Of a stretch of DNA of 25,413 bases, positions 7,560 to 15,906 are shown piece after piece. The DNA comes from Candidatus Omnitrophota bacterium (GTDB lineage: Bacteria; Ratteibacteria; UBA8468; B48-G9; JAFGKM01). The translations under genes were made by a program, and so were the position numbers. The notes below the pieces were generated by a model. The model saw nothing but the letters and a program-made list of their open reading frames with translations. It was not told the DNA's origin and searched no databases. Where the stretch lies: assembly GCA_023818745.1 (NCBI GenBank), contig JAMWBY010000009.1:1-25413 (forward strand), written 5' to 3'. The first letter of the stretch is position 1; every line of letters starts with the position of its first letter.

Positions 7560-9548
7560 ATGTATATTTACTTTTTCCCAAAACAAAATTTTTTTAAATA
7601 TTTTCATGTTGAAAAAAGGCCTGTATGGAATTTAAGTCACTTTAAAAACACCAAAAAATTAATAAATTTCCTTTCAATTTTTTATCAAATTGATTTAATA
7701 AATTGCCCATCATGGAAAGGAGATTATTCTTTTATTATTTCTTTATTTTCATATGCTCCAGAAAACCTTAAAGATCAATTGCCTGAAGAATTTTATAAAG
7801 TATTTCCTTCAAGTTTTATATGTCTTCTAAAAAACAACAATAAACCTGTGATATGGATTGGTGGTATGAATACTTATGGACTTAAATCGTCTTTAATTTT
7901 TACAAAAAAAATTTTAAAGTTTCTAACTGCAAAATATTTAATTGCTGTTGACTTCCACACTCATACAATATTTTCTGATGGAACATTAACACCTGATAAA
8001 GTTTTTCAGTTTGCAGTTTCTTCTGGACTTGATGCTATTGCTATTACTGACCATAATACAACAAAAGGGTTAAAATATATTTCAAAAAAAGTACCTGATA
8101 GTTTTCCTATTATTTATGGTAAAGAAATAAAGGATAAAGAAGGAAATCATCTACTTTTATTAGGAAAAATAAAAGAAATTAAAAATAATGACCCACCAGA
8201 AAAAATTATAAAAATTTGGGAAGAAAAAAACTTATTGGTCATTCAGGCACACCCAACTTCAAGCAAATATTTTGTTTTCAAAAATAAGAAGGGATTTGGA
8301 ATAGAGGCATTTAATTATTCTTCTGCCTCTCCTGAAAAAGCTCGCAAATTTGCAGAAAAAATTTTGAAAAAAGGATATTCTATCCCAGTTGTTGGTGTTT
8401 CTGATGCCCATTTGGCAGAAGATATAGGAAATGCAAAAACATTTGTCCAAACAGATGATTTAGAAAGCACGACTATTCTTAAATCTGTTACTAAAGGAAA
8501 AACTGTTGCTTTTTGGAGAGGGCACTTTTGTGGAGAGAAAAATATGGTGAAAATCCTTAAATATATATACAAAAATTCTAATCTTCTTTATGGAAAACTT
8601 ATTCCTTGCTCTGAATTAATCAAAAAACAGAATAAAATAGAATCTAACTGGTATCCTATTCCTTTAAGTTTAAATCATCCAGGAAAAAAATTGTTCTGTG
8701 AGGGATTGGATTGTGATTGTAGAGAAACTTGGTTTATTCTTAATTATAATAAAAAAACAATGCTAAAGTTTGGAAATTCAAAAGATACACTATTAAAAAT
8801 AAATAAAATCGTAATTCCTTTACAGTTTTATCCTGGGATGGATTTTGATATTTCTCCATTTTTACACTCAGGTGAAAATACTATTATAATAGAGGATGAA
8901 AATCTAATTAATTCATTTAGACCGAGAATTTCAATAGGAAAAGAAATTAAAACATGGGAATTAAAAATTGGCAACAAATTCTGGAAGAAAATTCCATCAG
9001 CAAACAATTTACAGGTTTTAAATATTTTGCCTGTGAATTATAAAGGAGAAATTATATACAAAACAACCATAAAAGTTCCAGAATATTTTAATAATCCAAC
9101 TTTATTTTTTGAAGGAACTGATGGGCATATTCAAATCATCATAAACAATAAAGTAATTTTAAAAAGAAATAATGCTCACTGGTGGGATAGATACGAAATA
9201 CATATACCAAGAGAAAAATTTTTAGAAATTATAGTTTTTTTAAAAAATGAAAATGGACTCTGTGGTATTACAAATAAAGTTTTTATAGGAGAGACAATTT
9301 TTTTAAAATGTCCAGAAACAAAATTTTTTATAGATAAAAATATGAAAGATTTAAGAGTATTAAAATGTGGAGAAGAAAGGGTGAGAGGATTTTTATGTAA
9401 TGAAAAAGGAGAAATTTTAAGAACAGTTCTTGCAGGTTCTCCTCTTCATCCAATAGAAATTACTCCTAAACTCTTTGTAAAATGGATTGTTTTGAATTCT
9501 TTCACAGAACCTTTGCCTTTCTATCAACCTTATATTTTAATAGAATAA
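7560..9548 (+). CDS. PHP-domain metallohydrolase flanked by glycosidase-like accessory domains
   Basis: A 662-residue protein without a signal peptide. The central part (about 128-320) is a PHP phosphoesterase domain with the metal ligands in order: HTH (His133, His135), SDG (Asp140), TDH (Asp164, His165), GKE (Glu189), QAHP (His231) and SDAH (Asp282, His284). The N-terminal 120 residues (ICLLKNNNKPVIWIGG then a helix) look like the small alpha/beta domain that precedes catalytic barrels in some glycosidases (GH20b/alpha-glucuronidase N-terminal type); this is inference. The C-terminal half (about 365-585) contains two beta-rich stretches resembling jelly-roll sugar-binding domains of GH2 enzymes (LFFEGTDGHIQIIINNKVIL, then NAHWWDRYEIHIP). 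It starts 17 bases after apt and ends 4 bases before the convergent DUF3604 gene, another PHP-like protein. The substrate is unknown; a sugar- or glycan-related phosphoester is a guess. Confidence 0.8.
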   Translation: MYIYFFPKQNFFKYFHVEKRPVWNLSHFKNTKKLINFLSIFYQIDLINCPSWKGDYSFIISLFSYAPENLKDQLPEEFYKVFPSSFICLLKNNNKPVIWIGGMNTYGLKSSLIFTKKILKFLTAKYLIAVDFHTHTIFSDGTLTPDKVFQFAVSSGLDAIAITDHNTTKGLKYISKKVPDSFPIIYGKEIKDKEGNHLLLLGKIKEIKNNDPPEKIIKIWEEKNLLVIQAHPTSSKYFVFKNKKGFGIEAFNYSSASPEKARKFAEKILKKGYSIPVVGVSDAHLAEDIGNAKTFVQTDDLESTTILKSVTKGKTVAFWRGHFCGEKNMVKILKYIYKNSNLLYGKLIPCSELIKKQNKIESNWYPIPLSLNHPGKKLFCEGLDCDCRETWFILNYNKKTMLKFGNSKDTLLKINKIVIPLQFYPGMDFDISPFLHSGENTIIIEDENLINSFRPRISIGKEIKTWELKIGNKFWKKIPSANNLQVLNILPVNYKGEIIYKTTIKVPEYFNNPTLFFEGTDGHIQIIINNKVILKRNNAHWWDRYEIHIPREKFLEIIVFLKNENGLCGITNKVFIGETIFLKCPETKFFIDKNMKDLRVLKCGEERVRGFLCNEKGEILRTVLAGSPLHPIEITPKLFVKWIVLNSFTEPLPFYQPYILIE

Positions 9549-9552
9549 ACAC

Positions 9553-11727
9553 CTAAAAAATTTCTAACCAGATAGGGCTGGTATATGCTATTTCTTTATT
9601 TCTTTGTGTTATTTTTAGAATATACCAGAATTTACCTCTTTTAAGTTCTTTTTCTCTATATTCTAACTTATAATCCAGTTTCATTGGCTTTTCAATATAA
9701 AAGAGATTTCCATTTTTAATTATTTCAATTTTTTCAATTACATCACAACCATGTATATCTGCTTTTAATAAAACTTTATCTGTTTTCCCTATCTCGCCCA
9801 TTTTGTATCCAGAAATAGAAAAATCAACTAATATTCTATCTCCTGTTGTAGCATAAGTTTTTCTATTTCTTAAAGCATAAATAAGATTTTCTCTATCAAG
9901 TTTTTTCAAAAAAGCACCTGTAATACCACATTTATATCTACTACCTTTAGAAATACCTAAATCGGTTTTCCCTTGCTTTCCTTTTTCTTCGGGAGAAAAG
10001 AATACCTTCCCTGAATGACAATCTCCACCTCCTGTAAAACCAACAATAGCTCCTTCATTTAAAAGTTTATTTGCAGATTCGCAAAAATATCCCCACATTG
10101 AATAAATTTCATAAAATCTTTCAATAAAACTATTATGAAATTCCCAGAAATGACTTATATGTCTTGTATGAGGACCTGCTACAACTTTTTCTCCATATAA
10201 TTCTTCAACTTCTTTATAAACAACTCCAAGATTACTTGTGGGTTCATACATACCACGAAAAAGTTTTAACTTATTTTCAGAAGTATAAATATTTCTATGT
10301 CCCTGATTTCCAGCCCATTCATATCCTATAAGAGTGCAGAACTCTCCATCTTTATTAAAACTATTTGTTATATCCTGCATCCATTCCCATTGATTATCTG
10401 TAAAATAACATGCATGGTCAGCAGCAGAAGCAAAATCCAGATTTCCAACTTCTTTAGCATTTATATATAATTCTTCAAATTTCCCAATACCATCGCTCAT
10501 TTCAGTATGACCATGTATTTCTCCCCAGTAAATTTCTTCTCTTGAATCTTTCTCGTCCATAATTTCTAATGGATTACTGATAGAAATAATTTCTCCTGTA
10601 TCCTCATTTATCGCTTTAACTCTGTAAATTCCAGGGTCTAAATTATCAAAATTTAAACAGAATCTATATCTATTGGTAAAATAATTTGAAATGTTTTTTA
10701 TTTCCAATTCTTTCTTTCCTTCAATTTTTAAATGAAATTTTATCTTCCAGTTTTTATCCTCAACAATATTTCTATATCTGTCAGTAATAACTCCCACAAG
10801 TTTTATATTTTTCTTTTTTCTTACTCTTCCAGGGAAAAAAAGATGGATTCTTTCTGGATTTGCTGCAATAAAATTAGTATAATGACCATTTTCTTTCAAA
10901 ACAGGAACAAAGATTTTCTTTTTATTCTCACAAACAGCAGGTGATAGCACAGGCATATTGGAAAACCAGTATCTTCTTTCTGTTGTATTACTGGTTACAG
11001 GACATTTAAAAACATCATCTGTTCTATATTCAACAATTATCTCTCCAAATGGTTTAATACCTTCTGGCAAAAAATATATTACATCTATCTGTCTGTGTGA
11101 TTCATCTGATATTTTAATTTCTTCAAATTTAATTTTACAATCAGAATGAGTTATTTTAAAATATCCATCTCCATATTTATTTTTTACCTGTGGATAAGAG
11201 AAAACATTCGGCACACTGAATCTTATATAACTTCTTTCAGATAATCCTTTTTCCCCAGATCTATAAATTAAAGTAAATTTTACTTGCTTTCCAACCTCAA
11301 TAATAGAAGGATTTATAAAGGAATACCCAGCTTGTTTCATTGATAACCCAAAAAGTACTTTTTCTACATTCTCTATATCCCCATCTAATTCTTCATCTAT
11401 CTGAGTAGTTACAACAAAATATGAATTAAGAGATTCTTTATATTTAATTCCAAAAAATTTTAACTGTGCAAATCCTCTTGGTTTTCCAATTTCTAAATCA
11501 GTTATCCCATAGTCAATCCATCTAAATTTTCCTTTTTTTATTTTTACAGGTTCAAACTTATAATGGTCAATGAAAATAAAAGGTTTTTTTGCTTCAGTTA
11601 AAAGCCACAATCTTTTTTTATCTTTCACAATAGGAGCAAAATACAAAATATCACAAAAATCATTTCCAGGATAAAAAGATGCATCCTTTAAAGGAAAAAT
11701 TCTGTCACTTCTTATTTCTTTTTCCAT
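9553..11727 (-). CDS. DUF3604-family PHP-type protein
   Basis: A 724-residue protein, probably cytoplasmic since no signal peptide is seen. The first about 390 residues are beta-rich and lack recognisable motifs, except that about 305-390 reads like an Ig-like or fibronectin-like module (LDPGIYRVKAINEDTG). The C-terminal half carries DUF3604/PHP-like metal motifs: IYWGEIHGHTEMSDG (His405, His407, Asp412), DFASAADHA (Asp437, His438), GYEW (468-471), GHRNIY (476-481), AGPHTRHISH and GGGDCHSG (Asp569, His571). A short beta domain follows NRKTYATTGDRILVDFSISG. The family is widespread but its substrate is not established; metal-dependent phosphoester or related hydrolysis is the family-level expectation. 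It is the last gene of the minus-strand operon, 16 bases after the secreted protein, with only a weak AGGT ribosome site. It meets another PHP protein tail to tail. Confidence 0.83.
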   Translation of the reverse strand: MEKEIRSDRIFPLKDASFYPGNDFCDILYFAPIVKDKKRLWLLTEAKKPFIFIDHYKFEPVKIKKGKFRWIDYGITDLEIGKPRGFAQLKFFGIKYKESLNSYFVVTTQIDEELDGDIENVEKVLFGLSMKQAGYSFINPSIIEVGKQVKFTLIYRSGEKGLSERSYIRFSVPNVFSYPQVKNKYGDGYFKITHSDCKIKFEEIKISDESHRQIDVIYFLPEGIKPFGEIIVEYRTDDVFKCPVTSNTTERRYWFSNMPVLSPAVCENKKKIFVPVLKENGHYTNFIAANPERIHLFFPGRVRKKKNIKLVGVITDRYRNIVEDKNWKIKFHLKIEGKKELEIKNISNYFTNRYRFCLNFDNLDPGIYRVKAINEDTGEIISISNPLEIMDEKDSREEIYWGEIHGHTEMSDGIGKFEELYINAKEVGNLDFASAADHACYFTDNQWEWMQDITNSFNKDGEFCTLIGYEWAGNQGHRNIYTSENKLKLFRGMYEPTSNLGVVYKEVEELYGEKVVAGPHTRHISHFWEFHNSFIERFYEIYSMWGYFCESANKLLNEGAIVGFTGGGDCHSGKVFFSPEEKGKQGKTDLGISKGSRYKCGITGAFLKKLDRENLIYALRNRKTYATTGDRILVDFSISGYKMGEIGKTDKVLLKADIHGCDVIEKIEIIKNGNLFYIEKPMKLDYKLEYREKELKRGKFWYILKITQRNKEIAYTSPIWLEIF

Positions 11728-11743
11728 TTTAAAATAACCTATT

Positions 11744-14700
11744 TTAATTTGAATTATGAATAATTTTTAATGAACGCAAATATCCTTCAAACCACCATTT
11801 ATTTCCACCATATTTATCATCTATCTCTGTTTTCCCAAAACCACCAAATCCCACTGCTCCCATATCCCTTAATACCCCTTTGCATTCTTTTACAAATTTT
11901 CTTCCATTAACATCAAATTCCATTTTTTCAAAATCATATTTTATTTCAATTTTAGACCATTTTCCAGGAGGTATTTCCAAATTTGTATCAAAATCATATA
12001 TAGTTCCTTTTGCTATAAAACGTCCTTTAAGTTTTCCATCTTCTATATAAATTGAAAACTCTTTATATCTTCCAACTACAAGTAAATACTGGTCTTTTGA
12101 ATGAACAGGCATAATTTCAAAAGAAATTTTAAACGAGGAATGTCTTGGTATAGTTTCCCTTGGTAGAGTTATGAAATTTCCATACCCATCAAAGTATAAA
12201 ACTTTCCTACCATCTTTTATTTCCCAGTTTGGTGAATATGTTTTAAATTTTTCAGGATAATTTTGCCCATTTAGGTGAGCATACAAAGATTCTGCATGGC
12301 CTCCAGTTGCACCTATACCTGTGCTTGAATCTATAAATCCACCTAATTGCGCCCAAAATGGTCTTCCATAGGGTGTATAAAAAATGGTTCCTCTTTGATC
12401 ACTAAATTCGTAATTTAATTCAGGAACTCTAAATTTCTCTATATCTATATCTATGGGTTTTTCGTAAAAATCTGAATAAATTCTTAATTTTGCAATTTCT
12501 GTATTTTTAATGGGAACTATTAAAGGTAAACTTCTAAATGTCTTTCCAGATTTTGTAATTATTCTTGTATGTATGATAGAGGTTGGAATTTCAGGTTTAA
12601 TTTTTGCTACAAACCAACAAGAATTTCTATCAAGATGGTAAGGTATATCTGGTTGTTTATAATATTTTGAAACTGTAAGAATAATCCCATTAAGTTCTAT
12701 AGAATATATCTCTTTTTCAATTATTTTTTTTAAAGGTATCTGAGTTTTTAAAAGATTGAAATCAAAATCCAATATACAACTATCAAAAGTTTTTTCAGGA
12801 ATAGCGAAAAATATTGCTCTTGTATGAGAAGAAACAGGTGTATTTAACTTAAATACATTTTCAGATGTAATCTCATCTTTTGCTTCAACAAATCCATCCC
12901 CTTCTTCTTGTTTAAACCACTTTATATTTTTACCATCAACTATCCTAATTTTCCCATCCAAATATTTAGTTTTATCTCCATAAAACAAAGACCTGTATTC
13001 TATCCTAAAAAGTGCATAATCTGGATTATTTCTAAAATATTCATCTTTGTCGTCAACTGCATAAACCACACTATCATCTTCTAATACTTCTACAAATGCT
13101 ATTGGTTCATTACAACTAAAACTTCCTTCTACTGTCATAATTCCTGTTTTTTCATCATATTCTTTCATTTTGAAAATACATTCAGCAGGATTGATAAGGT
13201 CTCTCAATGGTTGTTTTACATACTTAAAATCCCATGTCCATGTCCCTCTTAAATTTATATGATGAAAACCATTTTCAAATGTCAAATTTTTACCTTTATA
13301 ATTTTGTATAACTAAAGATGGAACTAAAACTCTATATTTTGAGTATTTTTCAGAAGGAATAATGTATGTTTTGTCTGAGAGAATAGATGTAGTAAATTCT
13401 ACAGGTTCAAATTTATCTACCGTATTTCCTTTTTCATCTTTTAAAATCAAAATAACCTTATATTTTTCACTTATTGATGCATCAGGAACATTTAACAATT
13501 CTATTTTCAATTTTTCTCCCAGAACTATTATCTTCCTATAACTTATTATAAGGTTTGGTATATTAAGGTCATCTCCTGGGATAGGAGTCGGTTCTTTCCC
13601 CTTAATTTTGCTCATATAATATCTTAAAATCCTTCCTGTTGAAAAAGAGTTATAAACAGTAGGCCTTATACAAGTGTTTTCATTTTGTTCATCCCATTCA
13701 GGTAAAACTATTACATCTGGTTTGGCTTCCATTGCTGCTTCAAAAGAATACCTCAAAGTTTTTGTATTATCTTCTTCTATTCCAATTGATAAAGAAGGAT
13801 TACTGTGTGAAAGGACTCCACTTAAACCAAAATATTTATTTTTATATTCTGGCTGACTCAATATACTTTTATAAATAGGAATAAAAAATTTCTCATAATA
13901 TTCTCTATCAAAAGTTCTTTCTATTGTTTTAAAAGCAGCTGGCCAATGGTAATAAAGTCCATCACAGATATTGGCATATGCTTTTAAATTTTCTTTTTCT
14001 TTGTTTATATCTATTTCATCAATAGGAATTCTCTTCTGAAAATCCTGTATAAACCTAACTCCCAAACTAAGTGCTGGCAGAAAAACAAAATCTGCTACAT
14101 TTTTGCTTCTTAACTCTTCCAAAATATTATCCCATTGTTTAGGTGTTAAAGAGTGAGCATTATAAGAAGTGATAACAATCTTATCATTTATTCTAAAAGA
14201 AAATGGACAATTTTTTGCTCTTTCAAGAATTTTTCCTTTTTCTTCTATATTTTGTGAGGGAAGAAACTCTGTTAATAATTTAAAGTCCTTAATATCTGCT
14301 TTTTCCACATAATCGTAAAGAATAGTTCTATCTTTTGTCTCTGGGAAAAAAGCAAAACCATCAAGGTCATAAATATCTTTAATCATTTTCATATCTTTTA
14401 AAAAACTCTCATAAGGATTTAAAACATATTTAGTATTTCTTAACAATTTATCTAAATGTAAAGGTCTATCTGTCCACCTTCCCATATAGTTTCTTTCAAT
14501 TCCATATTTTGCCTGGGTTCTGGTAAAAACAAAAGTCCTTTCTGATATCTGTTTTCTTTTTGACGCCTCTTCCTGTAATTCTTTTAACTTATTTTCAAAA
14601 TCTTTCCATGTTATTTTCTTTTTAGTTTCAAAAATAACCCCACCAACTATAACTTCAAAAGGATTTGTTCCTGAAATCACAATAGATAAATTAATTCTAT

Positions 14701-15163
14701 CTGTCTTTTCCCCTGTTTTAAACGTTCTGTTCTCTATAAACCATTCTTTCTGCTTCATTATGCTTTGTTGTGATGTTTTTATGTAGGGCTGGATAGGTTT
14801 TGTTTCATTTACTTCAAATTCTCTTATTAAAAGTTGGACTTTCTCCTCAGAAGTTGATTTTAAAGCATAAAAATTAACAATTACTGAATAATCTGTCTGT
14901 GGTTTTACCTGTATATAAGGCGTGGTTAAACTCACAAAACCACCTCCTTTTTGAGTTTTAACAAGAAGCCCTTTTTCTCCAAAAACTTTTTCTGAGGTGA
15001 AAGAAATTTCAAATGGAAAATCCTTTGGAGAACTAGGAGTTAAATCCTCTACTTTTATTATGCATTTATCATCTATAATAAGTGAATAAAAAGATTTTTG
15101 TGCATTCCCTTGTAGAAAAAATAAAAGAAAAATAAAAAATAAAAAACTCCCTCTTTTTTCCAT
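11744..15163 (-). CDS. Large secreted protein: glycoside-hydrolase-like barrel with LamG-like C-terminus
   Basis: A 1139-residue exported protein. The start is set at the ATG at 15163, which has AAGGAGGT nine bases upstream; a longer frame from TTG 15196 would bury the signal peptide. The signal peptide is Lys3-Arg4, a hydrophobic run at 7-18, and likely cleavage after QGNA (about residue 21). Domains seen or inferred: a beta-rich N-terminal module (about 25-180, carbohydrate-binding-like), a helical linker, an alpha/beta barrel-like region (about 210-520) with YESFLKDMKMIKDIYDLDGFAF, ITSYNAHSLTPKQWDNIL and VLPEWDEQNENTCIRPT, resembling GH71/GH99-type barrels, then beta modules, and a concanavalin/LamG-like domain at about 984-1139 (VLYFDGYGNFITLP; EIPPGKWSKIEIKYDF). 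Glu489, Asp491, Glu492 and Glu495 are candidate active-site acids. The gene lies between the prepilin-like gene and DUF3604. The family assignment is tentative; export and modularity are well supported. Confidence 0.75.
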   Translation of the reverse strand: MEKRGSFLFFIFLLFFLQGNAQKSFYSLIIDDKCIIKVEDLTPSSPKDFPFEISFTSEKVFGEKGLLVKTQKGGGFVSLTTPYIQVKPQTDYSVIVNFYALKSTSEEKVQLLIREFEVNETKPIQPYIKTSQQSIMKQKEWFIENRTFKTGEKTDRINLSIVISGTNPFEVIVGGVIFETKKKITWKDFENKLKELQEEASKRKQISERTFVFTRTQAKYGIERNYMGRWTDRPLHLDKLLRNTKYVLNPYESFLKDMKMIKDIYDLDGFAFFPETKDRTILYDYVEKADIKDFKLLTEFLPSQNIEEKGKILERAKNCPFSFRINDKIVITSYNAHSLTPKQWDNILEELRSKNVADFVFLPALSLGVRFIQDFQKRIPIDEIDINKEKENLKAYANICDGLYYHWPAAFKTIERTFDREYYEKFFIPIYKSILSQPEYKNKYFGLSGVLSHSNPSLSIGIEEDNTKTLRYSFEAAMEAKPDVIVLPEWDEQNENTCIRPTVYNSFSTGRILRYYMSKIKGKEPTPIPGDDLNIPNLIISYRKIIVLGEKLKIELLNVPDASISEKYKVILILKDEKGNTVDKFEPVEFTTSILSDKTYIIPSEKYSKYRVLVPSLVIQNYKGKNLTFENGFHHINLRGTWTWDFKYVKQPLRDLINPAECIFKMKEYDEKTGIMTVEGSFSCNEPIAFVEVLEDDSVVYAVDDKDEYFRNNPDYALFRIEYRSLFYGDKTKYLDGKIRIVDGKNIKWFKQEEGDGFVEAKDEITSENVFKLNTPVSSHTRAIFFAIPEKTFDSCILDFDFNLLKTQIPLKKIIEKEIYSIELNGIILTVSKYYKQPDIPYHLDRNSCWFVAKIKPEIPTSIIHTRIITKSGKTFRSLPLIVPIKNTEIAKLRIYSDFYEKPIDIDIEKFRVPELNYEFSDQRGTIFYTPYGRPFWAQLGGFIDSSTGIGATGGHAESLYAHLNGQNYPEKFKTYSPNWEIKDGRKVLYFDGYGNFITLPRETIPRHSSFKISFEIMPVHSKDQYLLVVGRYKEFSIYIEDGKLKGRFIAKGTIYDFDTNLEIPPGKWSKIEIKYDFEKMEFDVNGRKFVKECKGVLRDMGAVGFGGFGKTEIDDKYGGNKWWFEGYLRSLKIIHNSN

Positions 15164-15192
15164 TTTATGTAACCTCCTTCTTTTAAAAACCT

Positions 15193-15891
15193 TCAATCCT
15201 TATCTATTGTCCAGAATCTTAAAGTTGCATCTGTTCCGTCATCTAAATATTTTTTTGGATGCCATGTGACGTGCCAATCAGCCCATAGAACATTAGCACC
15301 ACCTGAGTGTCTGTTCCCGATAGGATAAGTAGAACCAATCTTTGTGTGTAAAATAATATCTGTAACGGTTGGTGGTAAATATCCTGAACTATCAGCAACT
15401 ACTATTGTATTATATGGATCTCTCACTTCACTATATTTTACAGAACGAGAAGGTGGTGGTGGATGAGATTTATATCCAAATCCATTTTTTCCATCGCTTC
15501 CATAATAATTGTATCCATAAGAAATCCCTGAATTGGCAAATTGGAAATTTCTGTGAGATGGGCAATGAAATACTTCATACTCTGACTTAGAATATCTACC
15601 TGTAGTAACATAGTCAAGAATATGTGTGCGCCAATATTTAGCACCTTCTGTTCTTCTTGGGAATCTTTCGTCATAGTCCTCAAGATAAAGCATAAAACCA
15701 AAGGCAATCTGTTTCAAATTATTTATACATGCTGCTTGTCTTGCTTTTTCTCTTGCTTTACTTAATGCTGGTAAAAGCATCGCTGCAAGAATCGCAATTA
15801 CCGCCACTACCACAAGTAACTCTATTAATGTAAATCCAGTTCTTTTCTCCGCCAAAAAGCATTGGCGGATGCTTCTTTTTACTTTGCACAT
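15193..15891 (-). CDS. Prepilin-like protein, H-X9-DG (DUF1559-like) type
   Basis: A 232-residue protein with a class III (type IV prepilin) signal: a basic leader of 18 residues, then GFTLIELLVVVAVIAILAAM, with cleavage and N-methylation by a prepilin peptidase expected at Gly-Phe. The hydrophobic helix continues into LLPALSKAREKARQAACINN. The C-terminal region has RHSGGANVLWADWHV, the H-X9-DG signature of PVC-type pseudopilins but with Trp in place of the Gly (H-X9-DW). Such proteins are usually small surface or pseudopilin-like units, often present in many copies and often near carbohydrate-active genes. The ATG has an excellent AAAGGAGGTGA site. It is the second gene of the minus-strand operon, 15 bases after the regulator and 29 bases before the secreted protein. 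A G+C-rich pair of alternative hairpins lies within the first 15 codons. No pilus assembly genes are in the window. Confidence 0.92.
   Translation of the reverse strand: MCKVKRSIRQCFLAEKRTGFTLIELLVVVAVIAILAAMLLPALSKAREKARQAACINNLKQIAFGFMLYLEDYDERFPRRTEGAKYWRTHILDYVTTGRYSKSEYEVFHCPSHRNFQFANSGISYGYNYYGSDGKNGFGYKSHPPPPSRSVKYSEVRDPYNTIVVADSSGYLPPTVTDIILHTKIGSTYPIGNRHSGGANVLWADWHVTWHPKKYLDDGTDATLRFWTIDKD
15848..15874 (-). promoter_or_regulatory. Alternative overlapping hairpins at the 5' end of the prepilin coding sequence
   Basis: On the minus-strand mRNA two stems are possible and exclude each other. Stem 1: AAGCAT (15874-15869) with ATGCTT (15862-15857), 6 bp, loop CCGCCA. Stem 2: TCCGCCAA (15869-15862) with TTGGCGGA (15855-15848), 8 bp, loop of 6 bases. 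The G+C-rich stem stands out in this A+T-rich DNA and begins about 17 bases after the A of the start codon, within reach of an initiating ribosome. It encodes the SIRQCFLAE part of the leader. It may be a translational switch or an inserted palindromic repeat; function is unproven, but the base pairing is directly visible. Confidence 0.5.
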
Positions 15892-15906
15892 TTTTTCACC
15901 TCCTTT

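Noticed and set aside
7540..7560. Hairpin TTTCT-TAGTTT-AGAAA after apt as a terminator
   Set aside because: The stem is five bases, nearly all A-T, and has no T-tract; the next gene starts 17 bases after apt.
15164..15196. TTG start at 15196 for the secreted protein
   Set aside because: It would add an 11-residue basic extension before the signal peptide and has no ribosome site, whereas the ATG at 15163 has AAGGAGGT at good spacing.
15848..15874. H-type pseudoknot in the prepilin mRNA
   Set aside because: The A-B-A'-B' order would need a loop between the stems, but there are no spare bases, so both full stems cannot form together; alternative hairpins are more likely.
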